Positions 17,285 through 26,559 are shown, numbered from the stretch's first letter. The stretch is DNA of 64,000 bases from Chryseobacterium cucumeris (GCF_001593385.1 NZ_LUVZ01000044.1:124001-188000); one strand, 5' to 3'. Numbers and translations are program-made. Notes: generated by a model from the letters alone, not told the origin.

Positions 17285-17854
17285 ATGGAAGAGCTTTTTA
17301 CTTATATCAAAAAATTCGGGACACTGAATCCTCAGGACGAGCTGTTGATTGCTGAAGGAATTCAGGAAATAACGGTCAAAAAGGGAGATCCTTTCATAGA
17401 AGCCGGAAAAGTAAGTCAGAGAATTGCTTTTGTGAAGGAAGGTGTTTTCCGGTCTTTGTATTATAACAAGCAAGGTGATGATTTTACACGGTATTTTATT
17501 TATGAAGGACGATTTATTGGGGACTTTCAGGGCTTTACCGATCAGCTGCCAGCACATGAAGACATTGAAGCGATTACCGATGCTGTATTGCTGGTCATTG
17601 ACCGTGAGCATTTTAAAATCCTGGAAGAGAAAATTGCGGTATGGCCTATTTTGTTTGCAAGAATTCATGCCTTTGTAGTAGAAAATAAACTGAAGGTCGC
17701 CAGTATCATGCTCAATCAGGATGCAAAATCACGGTACATTCATTTTTTAAATCATTATCCCGGCCTGGCCAACAGAGTTCCGCAATCTATGCTGGCTTCT
17801 TATCTTGGCGTGACACCTTCTTCACTTAGCAGGATCAGAAGAAATATAGTTTAA
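17285..17854 (+). CDS. Crp/Fnr-family transcriptional regulator
   Basis: The 189-residue protein has an N-terminal cyclic-nucleotide-binding-like domain (ITVKKGDPFIEAGKVSQRIAFVKEGVFRSLYYN, FIGDFQGF) and a C-terminal helix-turn-helix (VPQSMLASYLGVTPSSLSRIRRNI). There are no Cys clusters like those of Fnr. The effector is unknown. I chose MEELFTYIKKFG at 17285; a longer reading from 17225 adds 20 unlikely residues. It is divergent from ku and sits in front of the purA-like gene, with 172 bases between. Proteins like this in Bacteroidota are often single-gene sensors. Confidence 0.88.
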   Translation: MEELFTYIKKFGTLNPQDELLIAEGIQEITVKKGDPFIEAGKVSQRIAFVKEGVFRSLYYNKQGDDFTRYFIYEGRFIGDFQGFTDQLPAHEDIEAITDAVLLVIDREHFKILEEKIAVWPILFARIHAFVVENKLKVASIMLNQDAKSRYIHFLNHYPGLANRVPQSMLASYLGVTPSSLSRIRRNIV

Positions 17855-18026
17855 GATTATTACTGATAGATGATAATTGATTAATGATGTAAGTGGGAGT
17901 GTTGTGAATTGCTTCTAGGCTCTAATATTTAGCTTCTCATTTCTGATCAGATCTCTTTTTGTCAAATGGCAATGGTGTTTCATGCTGACTGTCATAGCTT
18001 TGCTTCATAAAATTTAAAATACGAAT

Positions 18027-19298
18027 ATGGATATTGTATTAGGACTACAATGGGGAGATGAAGGAAAGGGAAAGTTTATTGATCTGATCAGTGAAAATTA
18101 CGACATTACAGCTCGTTTTAACGGCGGATCTAATGCTGGGCACAGTATTGAAAGAAACGGACGCAGAATAACGCTTAAAATGATTCCTTCGGGAATCTTT
18201 ATGAAAGGAGTACAGAATGTGATCGGTACGGGAACTGTTATTGATCCGGTAAGTTTTAAAAAAGAAATTCTGAATCTTCAGGTATTTGATAAAACCGTTC
18301 AGCCAGAAAACAATATCATTATTTCCCAAAAAGCACACCTGGTAATGCCAACGCATAAGCTTCTGGATATTTTTATGGAGGAAAGTCCCGAGTATACCAC
18401 TATCGGAACTACAAAAAATGGGATTGCTCAGGCGTATTCAAACAAAATATTAAGACAGAATCTGAGAGTAGGGGATATATTTTCATCGGATTTTCAAAGC
18501 AGGGCACAGCACATTTTGGATAGAGATTACAGAATGCTGGAAGAAGAAGGAATGCTTGTTTTGCCTGCTTTGGAAGAAATCAGTAAAGAGTTTTTTGATG
18601 CGGTGGAATTTCTTAAAAAATTCAATTGTACAGAGACTGAAATTTATATCAACAAAGCTTTATCTGAAGGTAAAAAGGTATTGGCAGAAGGATCTCAGGC
18701 AGCGATGCTGGATATTGATCATGGTACTTATCCGTATGTAACGTCTTCCTCCACGACAGCATCAGGGGCGAGTAGCGGTTTAGGTGTGTCACCGAAAAAG
18801 ATCGGTGAGATTTACGGTGTAGCAAAAGCGTATTGTACCCGTGTGGGAAATGGTATATTTCCAACGGAACTTTTAGATGAATTTGGAGATGATCTCAGAA
18901 TGAAAGGAAATGAATTTGGTTCCAATACAGGACGTCCTAGAAGAACCGGATGGCTGGATTTACCTGCTTTAAAATATGCGGTAATGATCAACGGGGTTAC
19001 TCAGCTGGTTCTGACAAAAGCGGATGTTTTGAGTGGATTAAAATCTGTAGCAGTCTGTACCCATTATGAACTGGAAGATGGAAAAACAGTGGATGTTTCA
19101 GGTTTACTTCCTGAAAATGGAAAACCTGTATTGAAATGGATGAATGGCTGGAATGCTGATTTCTCTGCAATGAAAAGTCCTTCTGAGCTGCCAAAAGAAG
19201 TCCTCGGGTTTCTGTCATTCCTGGAAGAAGAATTGGGAATTCCTGTGGCTTATCTTTCAACCGGGCCGGGAAGAAATGAAATGTTAAAATTACTCTAA
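18027..19298 (+). CDS. purA: Adenylosuccinate synthetase (divergent copy)
   Basis: The 423-residue protein aligns with PurA over its full length. It would join IMP and aspartate with GTP. Conserved elements are QWGDEGKGK (P-loop with catalytic Asp), NAGHS (usually NAGHT), DIDHGTYPYVTSS, CTRVGNGIFPTEL, NEFGSNTGRPRRTGW and LTKADVLSG. Departures from the common pattern include TTKNGIAQAY where most have T-x-x-GIGP-x-Y, EGSQAAMLD instead of EGAQG-LLD, and STGPGRNE instead of STGPDR. This looks like a second, divergent PurA paralogue rather than the housekeeping one, but the latter is not in the window. The key Asp of the P-loop is kept, so it is not a PurZ-type enzyme. A terminator follows. Confidence 0.88.
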   Translation: MDIVLGLQWGDEGKGKFIDLISENYDITARFNGGSNAGHSIERNGRRITLKMIPSGIFMKGVQNVIGTGTVIDPVSFKKEILNLQVFDKTVQPENNIIISQKAHLVMPTHKLLDIFMEESPEYTTIGTTKNGIAQAYSNKILRQNLRVGDIFSSDFQSRAQHILDRDYRMLEEEGMLVLPALEEISKEFFDAVEFLKKFNCTETEIYINKALSEGKKVLAEGSQAAMLDIDHGTYPYVTSSSTTASGASSGLGVSPKKIGEIYGVAKAYCTRVGNGIFPTELLDEFGDDLRMKGNEFGSNTGRPRRTGWLDLPALKYAVMINGVTQLVLTKADVLSGLKSVAVCTHYELEDGKTVDVSGLLPENGKPVLKWMNGWNADFSAMKSPSELPKEVLGFLSFLEEELGIPVAYLSTGPGRNEMLKLL

Positions 19299-19316
19299 TA
19301 AATAGTAATAGAATAG

Positions 19317-19354
19317 AAAGAGGTTAGAAAATTTATTTCCTAACCTCTTTTTGT
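19317..19354 (+). terminator. Terminator between convergent purA and astacin genes
   Basis: An 11-bp perfect stem AAAGAGGTTAG/CTAACCTCTTT (19317-19327 and 19340-19350) is followed by T-rich sequence. It stands between two convergent stop codons and can serve purA. Confidence 0.8.
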
Positions 19355-19364
19355 ATGAAGAAAT

Positions 19365-20696
19365 TTAGTTAACTTTTGTAAGGATGAAGCGTTGTTTTGT
19401 AGAAGGCTGAAGCGTTTGATCAGTTGTTCCGATTACAATAGGGGTAAGATTGGTTGTTGTGCCATTTTTTACCTCTAATCTCAATGCTGGTGCATTCTTC
19501 GGAGCAAATCCAAATCCATTATTTCCTAAGTTGAATAATAACCATTTTTGAGAATCCGTATTGGCATTGGTTCTTAATTCAACAGCTGTTCCATTCGTTG
19601 TCCCATTACTTTTCACGGTTAACACCTTGGTAGGATCCAATACGGATTTGATGGTATAGTAACCATGATCTGATTTGGTGAAAGTAAATCTCTGGTTATT
19701 CCCTGTAGAAGCAGAATACAGAATGATGCTGGTGCCGTCTGTAGTTGAACTTCCTGAAACATCTACATTTTTATCACTTGCTAAAGCTGTTCTCATTGTA
19801 TACGTTCCGTTGATGGCAGAAGTAGCATTAACAGGTCCGTACAGATGATTGATACCAGCATAATCACCTGCAGACAATCCTGTTCTTTGTTTAGTGAATG
19901 TGGAACCATCCAGCTTAGTCATTACAGGCTGACTTGAGTCTATAGCAAAGTCTGTAGACTGATACATCATAACTGAACCGAAATCAAACGCACCGTGTCC
20001 TGCGTAATCATTGTAAAGATTGAAGTTATGACGGCTTCCTTCTACGGCTTTGTTAACATCTACAATGATGTACTGATCCCTATCCGGGCGGCACTGCTCG
20101 TGCATGATTCCCATCGAATGCATGATTTCGTGAGCAATAATTGCCGGATAAGTGATATTATAGATTTTAATACCATTAACTCTGTTTTTCTGCCATCCAA
20201 GCGGAGAGCTGTTGGATGTTGTATAGGTAAAAGTAATATATTCTGTTTGGTTGGTTCGTTCAACAAACTGCATACTGGTTTGTGAAGAAATCATATCAAA
20301 TGCTTTGTTGATATTGGTCAGGAACGTATTATAATTCTGGGTACTCAGACTTCCCTGGCTGGGTAATGTATAATAGACGGTTGCATTCGGCCATGTCTTA
20401 ATAAAAGAGCTTACAATGGTACTTTTCTCTGCTGTTGATGTTCCGGAGTTGGCCTGCTTTTGTAATACATTAAACTGTTCGGGGCTGATCGTAATATCTT
20501 CTGCATAAAAATATTCACCATTTATTTCATTAACATAAGTGAATTTTCCGTCAATAGATAATTTGTGAATCTTTGCATTGTCGAGTTTTGTGGTTGCAGG
20601 ATCGATTGAATCAGCTTGAGGATTTTCAATGTCTGACCTACATGAATTCAGTGCCAGAACAAGGCATCCTGATAATAGTAATAGTTTGCTTTTCAT
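19365..20696 (-). CDS. Flavastacin-like astacin (M12A) zinc protease with ricin-type lectin domain
   Basis: The 443-residue protein has a lipoprotein-type signal (MKSKLLLLSGCLVLALNSC), a propeptide-like region, and an astacin domain with the complete zinc site HEIMHSMGIMHEQ followed by RPDRD, and the Met-turn SVMMYQSTDFA. The C-terminal ~145 residues form a ricin-B-type beta-trefoil (GTYTMRTALASDKNVDVSG, NNQRFTFTKSDHGYYTI, SQKWLLFNLG). Flavastacin, an astacin from a related flavobacterium, cleaves before Asp; substrate specificity here is inferred. The start at 20696 gives a proper signal; upstream TTG/ATT codons are unlikely. Likely exported to the surface or medium. Confidence 0.9.
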   Translation of the reverse strand: MKSKLLLLSGCLVLALNSCRSDIENPQADSIDPATTKLDNAKIHKLSIDGKFTYVNEINGEYFYAEDITISPEQFNVLQKQANSGTSTAEKSTIVSSFIKTWPNATVYYTLPSQGSLSTQNYNTFLTNINKAFDMISSQTSMQFVERTNQTEYITFTYTTSNSSPLGWQKNRVNGIKIYNITYPAIIAHEIMHSMGIMHEQCRPDRDQYIIVDVNKAVEGSRHNFNLYNDYAGHGAFDFGSVMMYQSTDFAIDSSQPVMTKLDGSTFTKQRTGLSAGDYAGINHLYGPVNATSAINGTYTMRTALASDKNVDVSGSSTTDGTSIILYSASTGNNQRFTFTKSDHGYYTIKSVLDPTKVLTVKSNGTTNGTAVELRTNANTDSQKWLLFNLGNNGFGFAPKNAPALRLEVKNGTTTNLTPIVIGTTDQTLQPSTKQRFILTKVN

Positions 20697-21180
20697 ATTA
20701 TTTAATATTGGTTTGGTGATCAAGGTTTAAAATATGAACAGCTATATTATTATCATACGCATGAGATTATAAAAATACATCAATTTCTAAGTTTTGATTA
20801 AGTCTTCATTATAATTCAGCTGTGTAACGTAAATATATTAATAAAAATCATATTTACATATAACATAATATAATGATTGTTTTGTTGTTTTTTTATTTGA
20901 AAAATGTATTTATTTCGTTAATGTAATTGTTTTAATTTAATTTTTACTATTAAATTTTAAATTAGATTATTTCACGAATATTTGACATAGTGTGTAAAAA
21001 TGTATATTTCACTAGTGTAAAGTTTGTTTTGTTAGTAAATTGATAAATTACAGTGGAATTTGTAATGTTTTTTGATTCTAAATAATACTACTTTATTACT
21101 ATTTGTTTTTCAAAAATAGTATTGTAGTATAAAGCATCAGGAAGTTCAGGATAAACTTAAGGTTCCTGTATAAGAATATA
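20697..21180. other. AT-rich intergenic region upstream of the astacin gene
   Basis: About 480 bases between the minus-strand protease and the aspS terminator hold no plausible reading frame. The stretch is very AT-rich with many poly-T and poly-A runs. It presumably contains the promoter of the protease gene; one minus-strand TATTTTTG octamer occurs at 21118-21111, about 415 bases upstream, without a -33 partner. I see no repeat or RNA structure in it. Confidence 0.5.
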
Positions 21181-21208
21181 AAAAAGCGAGGCATTTGCCC
21201 CGCTTTAC
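21179..21208 (-). terminator. Terminator of aspS
   Basis: A 10-bp stem with one G-U pair (21183-21192 and 21197-21206) lies just after the aspS stop on the minus strand and has a U tract on that strand. Confidence 0.8.
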
Positions 21209-21210
21209 AT

Positions 21211-22965
21211 TTATGCTTTTAAATTCAATTGTAATTCTAATTCGTCGAGCTGTGCATCAGCAATCGAAGCAGGCGCATCGATCATTACATCTCGTCCTGA
21301 ATTGTTCTTAGGGAAAGCGATATAATCTCTGATTACTTCGTTTCCGTCAAGAATCGCTACCAAACGGTCAAATCCGAATGCTAAACCTCCGTGTGGTGGT
21401 GCTCCGTATTTGAAGGCATTCATAAGGAATCCGAACTGAGCTTCTGCTTCTTCTCTGGTAAATCCTAATAAATCGAACATTTTAGACTGAAGATCTCTGT
21501 CAAAAATTCTGATAGATCCTCCACCGATTTCGTTTCCGTTCAGAACCATATCATAAGCGTTGGCTCTTGCTTTACCAGGATCAGTTTCCAGTAAGTGGAT
21601 ATCCTCTGGCTTCGGAGAGGTGAACGGGTGGTGCATTGCATGGTATCTTTCGGTATCTTCATCCCATTCCAATAGCGGGAAGTCTACTACCCAAAGTGGA
21701 GCAAACTCATTTCCTTTTCTTAATCCCAAACGGTTTCCAAGTTCCATTCTTAATGCAGAAAGCTGAGCTCTTACTTTATTTTCGTTTCCAGAAAGAATCA
21801 ACATCAAGTCACCTTCTTTTGCTCCGAATTTTTCGATGATCTTTGCTAAATCTTCTTCGTTGTAGAATTTATTTACCGATGAGGTTTTTACACCATCATT
21901 CTGGAATTTTGCCCAAACCATTCCTGAAGCACCAATCTGAGGACGTTTAACCCAATCCACAAGTTCATCAATCTGCTTTCTCGTATAGTCTGCACACCCT
22001 TCTACATTGATTCCGACTACTAATTCAGCATCATCAAATATCTTAAAGTCTTTTCCTTTTACCAGTTCATTCAGTTCTACGAACTCCATTCCGAAACGGA
22101 TATCCGGTTTGTCATTTCCATATTTTCTCATCGCATCTGCGAAAGTCATTCTTGGGAAATCTCCGAATTCCTTACCTGTAATGTCTTTTAATAGAGTCTT
22201 AGTCATTCCTTCGAATACGTTCATAACGTCTTCCTGCTCTACGAAAGCCATTTCACAGTCGATCTGCGTGAATTCCGGCTGTCTGTCTGCTCTTAAATCC
22301 TCATCACGGAAGCATTTTACAATCTGGAAATATTTATCCATCCCACCTACCATCAAAAGCTGTTTGAAAGTTTGTGGAGACTGTGGCAATGCATAAAACT
22401 GTCCAGGATTCATTCTGCTTGGTACAACAAAATCTCTTGCTCCCTCTGGAGTAGACTTGATCAAAACAGGTGTTTCCACTTCAATAAAACCTTCTTCAGA
22501 TAAATAATTTCTTACTTTCTGTGCCATTTTGTGGCGGAAGATCAGCTTATCTTTTACCGGATTTCTTCTGATATCCAGATAACGGTATTTCATTCTTAAT
22601 TCCTCACCACCATCCGTTTCATCCTCAATGGTGAAAGGTGGAAGCTGAGAATCGTTCAGAATAGTCAGTTTTTCTACCAGAATTTCGATTTCCCCGGTTG
22701 GAATATTAGGGTTTTTGCTTACTCTTTCAATAACTCTTCCGGTAGCCTGAATCACAAATTCACGGCCCAGTTTTTTAGCTTCCTCCATCAATTGAGCAGA
22801 AGAGCGGTCCTGGTCAAAAACCAGCTGGGTAATTCCGTAACGATCTCGAAGATCTACCCAAATCATAAATCCTTTATCACGGATAGTCTGTACCCATCCT
22901 GATAGTGTAACTTCTTCATTCAGATTTTTCAGAGATAGCTCTCCGTTGGTGTGTGATCGAAACAT
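21211..22965 (-). CDS. aspS: Aspartyl-tRNA synthetase
   Basis: The 584-residue protein is a bacterial-type class II synthetase. It has an N-terminal OB anticodon-binding domain (VTLSGWVQTIRDKGFMIWVDLRDRYGITQLVF), motif 2 (FRDEDLRADRQPEFTQIDCEM), a GAD insertion domain (~290-400) and motif 3 (GGLAFGFDRLVAIL). The start MFRSHTNGELS at 22965 fits the family; the upstream TTG-initiated alternative adds seven residues. It charges tRNA-Asp in the cytoplasm. It is preceded by a minus-strand TATCTTTG box at 23033-23026. Confidence 0.96.
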   Translation of the reverse strand: MFRSHTNGELSLKNLNEEVTLSGWVQTIRDKGFMIWVDLRDRYGITQLVFDQDRSSAQLMEEAKKLGREFVIQATGRVIERVSKNPNIPTGEIEILVEKLTILNDSQLPPFTIEDETDGGEELRMKYRYLDIRRNPVKDKLIFRHKMAQKVRNYLSEEGFIEVETPVLIKSTPEGARDFVVPSRMNPGQFYALPQSPQTFKQLLMVGGMDKYFQIVKCFRDEDLRADRQPEFTQIDCEMAFVEQEDVMNVFEGMTKTLLKDITGKEFGDFPRMTFADAMRKYGNDKPDIRFGMEFVELNELVKGKDFKIFDDAELVVGINVEGCADYTRKQIDELVDWVKRPQIGASGMVWAKFQNDGVKTSSVNKFYNEEDLAKIIEKFGAKEGDLMLILSGNENKVRAQLSALRMELGNRLGLRKGNEFAPLWVVDFPLLEWDEDTERYHAMHHPFTSPKPEDIHLLETDPGKARANAYDMVLNGNEIGGGSIRIFDRDLQSKMFDLLGFTREEAEAQFGFLMNAFKYGAPPHGGLAFGFDRLVAILDGNEVIRDYIAFPKNNSGRDVMIDAPASIADAQLDELELQLNLKA

Positions 22966-23025
22966 AATTATTTGTTTAAAGTTCAATGTTTAAGGTTCAA
23001 TTCCGAACCTTGAATTTTTCGTTGG

Positions 23026-23033
23026 CAAAGATA
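23026..23033 (-). promoter_or_regulatory. Candidate -7 box of aspS
   Basis: Minus-strand TATCTTTG matches TAnnTTTG and lies about 60 bases upstream of aspS. No clear -33 element was found. Confidence 0.4.
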
Positions 23034-23055
23034 AGATTTTTGCAGGTTTTATAAA

Positions 23056-23083
23056 TAAAAAAAACTTCCTTTCGGAAGTTTCA
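23056..23083 (-). terminator. Terminator of the ankyrin-repeat gene
   Basis: Stem AAACTTCC/GGAAGTTT (23062-23069 and 23074-23081) has a long A run to its left, which reads as a U tract on the minus strand after the gene ending at 23104. Confidence 0.75.
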
Positions 23084-23103
23084 TATATTGTTTTTGGATT
23101 TTT

Positions 23104-23466
23104 TTAAATTCTGTTACCACCTTTTGCGATCAGAATTCTCTTTACATCCTCACTGCCTTTTGTTTCATCAGCTACTTCAAGAGGTGTTTTATTCTGACAT
23201 TTTTTATTCACATTTGCCTTATTGTCCAAAAGGAAGTTGATAATATTCTTTCTGTCAGACATTACACTGAAGCCAAGGGGTGAATAAAGTATATCTCCCA
23301 CAAGAAAACATTTGTTGTAATCTCCCGGAGCAAACTGTTTTTTAAATGTTGCTATATCATCAGAATAAATGGCTTTCATCTTTTCCTGACTCATCTTCTG
23401 GGCAGAGAACATGCTGCTGGACAGTAACATTCCAAATAGAAAAGTAGTAGAGATTATTTTTTTCAT
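23104..23466 (-). CDS. Small secreted ankyrin-repeat protein
   Basis: The 120-residue protein has a signal peptide (MKKIISTTFLFGMLLSSSMFSAQ) and about two ankyrin-like repeats: FSVMSDRKNIINFLLDNKANVNKKCQN followed by TPLEVADETKGSEDVKRILIAKGG. It should be periplasmic or exported. Two Cys residues (in NKCF and KKCQ) may form a disulfide. Ankyrin repeats mediate protein contacts, and nothing indicates a partner. It is transcribed alone, divergent from the MATE gene. Confidence 0.75.
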   Translation of the reverse strand: MKKIISTTFLFGMLLSSSMFSAQKMSQEKMKAIYSDDIATFKKQFAPGDYNKCFLVGDILYSPLGFSVMSDRKNIINFLLDNKANVNKKCQNKTPLEVADETKGSEDVKRILIAKGGNRI

Positions 23467-23578
23467 AAGGATAATTTTTAAGAATATACAAATCTAAATT
23501 AAATTTTATTACCAATTGCTAAGTTTTTCTAATAATTGGATTTGTATTTTTGGGATTACATAAAATATTAATTGCGAA

Positions 23579-24973
23579 ATGACAAAATATATTGAATTTT
23601 TGAAAAAAGCATTCAGTGGTGAAGAAACTGATTTTACGAAAGTGAATATCAGAAGTGCTGTACTGCTTTTAGCCATTCCCATGATGCTGGAAATGGCTAT
23701 GGAATCTGTATTTGCTCTTGTGGATCTTTATTTTGTCGGCCATTTGAAAGAAAGCGGTTTTGCGATTCAAACGGTAGGGCTTACCGAATCTGTACTTTCG
23801 ATAATGTATTCTATTGCTATTGGGATGAGTATGGCGGCCACAGCTTTGGTAGCGAGAAGAATTGGTGAAAAAAATCCGGAACAGGCTTCCAGAAGCGCAG
23901 CACAGGTATTACTCGTTTCCTTTGCGATTACTTTTATTTTAAGTTTGCTTGGAGTAATTTATGCTGAAGAAATTCTGATTCTGATGGGCTCAAAACCGGA
24001 AGCGGCTGCTTATGGAAAGAGTTTTACCAGAATTATGATGGGAAGCAGCACGATTATTATGCTTTTATTTTTAATTAATGGGATTTTCAGAGGGGCCGGA
24101 AATGCTATGATTGCTATGAAAAGTTTATGGATCGCGAATATTGCGAATATCATTCTCTGTCCGATTCTGATAAAAGGCGTTGGGCCTGCTCCTGCTTTGG
24201 GACTAACGGGAGCTGCTTTGGCAACAACAATAGGACGTAGTATTGGAGTAATTTATCAGCTGTATCATCTTTTGGTTGCGGATACTCAGATAAGAATTAA
24301 ACTTCCTTATTTTAAGCCGAATTATTCATTAATCAAATCCATTATAAAAATTGCAACTCCTGGAATTTTTCAGTTTGTCATTGCCTCATGCAGCTGGATT
24401 TTCCTTGCAGAACTTGTAGCAACTACAGGAGGAGAGAATGCATCGGCTGGTTATCAGACTGCTTTAAGACTGATGATGTTCTTTATGCTTCCAGCCTGGG
24501 GATTGAGTAATGCAGCATCCACTTTGGTAGGACAGAATATGGGAGCAAATGAAATGCTGAGAGCAGAACAGTCGGTGATGAAAACCGTGAAATATAATGT
24601 CATTTTTATGCTGGTGGTAAGTTTAATTTTCCTTTTTATGGGGAACTTTTTAGTTAGTTTTTTTACTCAGGAAATGGCGATTAAAGATTTTGCTAAAAAT
24701 GCACTTCAGATTATGAGTATAGGATTTATTTTCTATGGAATCGGGATGGTGATGATCAATGCCTTTAATGGAGCTGGTGATACATGGACACCTACCTGGG
24801 TTAATCTTTTTGGTTTCTGGCTGTTTCAGATTCCGCTGGCCTATTTTTTATCAAAATATCTTGACTTGGGACCAAAAGGAGTTTTTATATCAATTCCAGC
24901 CGCAGAAACATTGATTACCATTGTTGCCTTTATCTTATTTAAAAAAGGAAAATGGAAGACAATAAAAGTGTAG
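23579..24973 (+). CDS. MATE-family multidrug/sodium efflux transporter
   Basis: The 464-residue protein has about 12 membrane helices. The MatE pattern occurs twice, with helices beginning AVLLLAIPMMLEMAMESVF and IIKIATPGIFQFVIASCSW in the two halves. MATE pumps exchange Na+ or H+ for cationic drugs or metabolites at the inner membrane. Length and topology are typical of the NorM/DinF-like group. Substrate cannot be predicted. No regulator is adjacent. Confidence 0.92.
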   Translation: MTKYIEFLKKAFSGEETDFTKVNIRSAVLLLAIPMMLEMAMESVFALVDLYFVGHLKESGFAIQTVGLTESVLSIMYSIAIGMSMAATALVARRIGEKNPEQASRSAAQVLLVSFAITFILSLLGVIYAEEILILMGSKPEAAAYGKSFTRIMMGSSTIIMLLFLINGIFRGAGNAMIAMKSLWIANIANIILCPILIKGVGPAPALGLTGAALATTIGRSIGVIYQLYHLLVADTQIRIKLPYFKPNYSLIKSIIKIATPGIFQFVIASCSWIFLAELVATTGGENASAGYQTALRLMMFFMLPAWGLSNAASTLVGQNMGANEMLRAEQSVMKTVKYNVIFMLVVSLIFLFMGNFLVSFFTQEMAIKDFAKNALQIMSIGFIFYGIGMVMINAFNGAGDTWTPTWVNLFGFWLFQIPLAYFLSKYLDLGPKGVFISIPAAETLITIVAFILFKKGKWKTIKV

Positions 24974-25093
24974 AAAGCGTGGGTGATGGAATTCTCCAGC
25001 TTTCCTCCCTAATTTATAAAACTTTAACAGCTTCATTAATTGGATTTTAGTATTGTATTTTCTAAATTCGTGGTACAACAAATACATAATACT

Positions 25094-25213
25094 ATGGGAA
25101 AAGGAGACAAAAAATCTAGAAGAGGGAAAATCAATTCAGGAAGTTATGGTAAAAGAAGACCTAAAAAAGCCTCAAAATCTTTTGCAGCTTCTGAAGAAAA
25201 ATCTAAAAAGTAA
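25094..25213 (+). CDS. 30S ribosomal protein THX
   Basis: A short gene of 39 codons encodes MGKGDKKSRRGKINSGSYG followed by KRRPKKASKS and a Lys/Glu tail. The very basic N-terminal half matches the THX (bTHX) ribosomal proteins, known from Thermus and widespread in Bacteroidota, where it sits in a cavity of the 30S head. The length is slightly longer than Thermus THX because of the C-terminal tail. It has its own terminator immediately downstream. Confidence 0.9.
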   Translation: MGKGDKKSRRGKINSGSYGKRRPKKASKSFAASEEKSKK

Positions 25214-25221
25214 TCAAAAAT

Positions 25222-25256
25222 AAAAAGACCGAAGATCATATCTCCGGTCTTTTTTA
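25222..25256 (+). terminator. Terminator after the THX gene
   Basis: Stem AAAGACCG...CGGTCTTT (25224-25231 and 25244-25251), extended by further pairs with one mismatch, is followed by a T run. Confidence 0.85.
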
Positions 25257-25271
25257 TGAAAATTAAATTAA

Positions 25272-25928
25272 TTATTTACCTCCCAAAATATTACCAAGGA
25301 TGCTGCCTAAACCGCCGCCTTGTTGTTGGTTTCCACCACCACCCAATACACTTCCCAGTATATCGTTCAGTGGATTTCCTGATGATTGTGATTGTCCGCC
25401 ACCTCCTAAAACACTTCCAAGAATGTCATTCAAAGGATTAGACTGCTGAGCTTGTGCCTGATTGGAAGCATTACCAAGGATCCCTCCTAAAAGATCTCCC
25501 AGGCCGCCTGCTCCTACATTGCTCTGTTGTTTCTGCTGTCCGATGTAACCCATTACTACTGGTGCCAGCATCGCAAGGATAGGACCAATTTTGTCTATTG
25601 AAATTCCTGTGTTCTGTGACAGTTGGTTTTCAACGGTGCTTTTTTGCCCACCGAAGATATGATCAAGAATAGATCCTCCTTCAGCCTGTCTTGCTTCAAT
25701 TTGTGAAGCATCATTTAAAATACTTCCGTTGTGGTCTTTATCTAAAGCATTATTTAAAGCTTCTGCTTCTTTAGCATCCTGAGATTTATTTCTAAGATAA
25801 GAAATGATAAGAGGGGTAGCAACAGCTAACAGGGCAATTACCTGGTTTTTACTGATTCCGAATTTGTTTTCAGCCTGTTCAGCAACCTGATTGCCTGTGT
25901 TCCCTGTAAGTAGGTCAATTAAACTCAT
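25272..25928 (-). CDS. DUF937 domain protein
   Basis: The 218-residue protein has the DUF937 pattern: MSLIDLLTGNTGNQVAEQ, then GISKNQVIALLAVATPLIISYL, and a second unit GISIDKIGPILAMLAPVVMGYIGQQ. The C-terminal 70 residues are a low-complexity Gly/Gln/Asn tail in which NPLNDILGSVLGGGG occurs twice, spaced 26 residues apart. DUF937 proteins (YidB-like) have no established function. There is no signal peptide. It stands alone in convergent orientation to THX. Confidence 0.85.
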   Translation of the reverse strand: MSLIDLLTGNTGNQVAEQAENKFGISKNQVIALLAVATPLIISYLRNKSQDAKEAEALNNALDKDHNGSILNDASQIEARQAEGGSILDHIFGGQKSTVENQLSQNTGISIDKIGPILAMLAPVVMGYIGQQKQQSNVGAGGLGDLLGGILGNASNQAQAQQSNPLNDILGSVLGGGGQSQSSGNPLNDILGSVLGGGGNQQQGGGLGSILGNILGGK

Positions 25929-26039
25929 TTTTTGTGTTTATTTAGTATTAAGTACACCAAAGTTATCAAAAAATATGCCTCACAAAATCACCGCCTTTCA
26001 TAATTATTGTTAAAGTTTCTGAGCGTGTTTCAGAAGACC

Positions 26040-26549
26040 TTAGTTTTTAATGATAGGAACGTTTGAACACGCTTCTCCGAACATCAGAGATTTTACAATA
26101 GGCTTTAGCTGTTCTACCAATTCGATATAAGCATTTTCAGGAATTTCTTTATCTGAACATCCTTTCACCAGTACTCTTTTTCCTCTCATTTCTTCAAAAT
26201 CATGGGTCTGGATAGCATTATGCATTAAAATAACTTCCAGATCCTCGCGGTTTCCAAAAACTACTTTTTTTGCTACATCGGTAATTTTTGCTGTTAAAAC
26301 AAAATAAGCCCATAGAGGAATAATAGTGTCTACAGAATTGTAAATATATACGTAAGTGTCTTTATATTTTTCCGTATCGATAGCATCTACCTTTTCGCGG
26401 AAATCTTTTTCTTTCAGGATCAATTCCTGAAAAAGGAAATCTTTAAGGTCTATGCCTTTTCTTTCCCCTTTTGGTAGTAAAGTGGTAAGGTCAAAATTGA
26501 TAAGGCCGCTTTCTGCAACTTTATTCCGGATTTCAAATTCTTCTGACAT
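26040..26549 (-). CDS. DUF2480 family protein
   Basis: The 169-residue cytoplasmic protein matches the Bacteroidota-specific DUF2480 family: NKVAESGLINFDLTTLLPKGER, FLFQELILKEKDFREKVDAID, YVYIYNSVDTIIPLWAYFVL. The conserved Cys/His pattern near the C-terminus (LVKGCSDKEI, GEACSNVPII) is in keeping with a possible metal or redox role, but function is unknown. It is divergent from lpxB, and the two genes share a short promoter region. Confidence 0.85.
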   Translation of the reverse strand: MSEEFEIRNKVAESGLINFDLTTLLPKGERKGIDLKDFLFQELILKEKDFREKVDAIDTEKYKDTYVYIYNSVDTIIPLWAYFVLTAKITDVAKKVVFGNREDLEVILMHNAIQTHDFEEMRGKRVLVKGCSDKEIPENAYIELVEQLKPIVKSLMFGEACSNVPIIKN

Positions 26550-26559
26550 TTTTTATCAT

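Noticed and set aside
18027..19298. PurZ-type enzyme for 2-aminoadenine (Z) DNA
   Set aside because: The P-loop WGDEGKGK keeps the catalytic Asp that PurZ proteins replace, and no phage-like genes surround it.
20697..21180. Possible small RNA or riboswitch in the long gap upstream of the astacin gene
   Set aside because: Only AT-rich homopolymer-like sequence; no stable stem or conserved motif could be seen.
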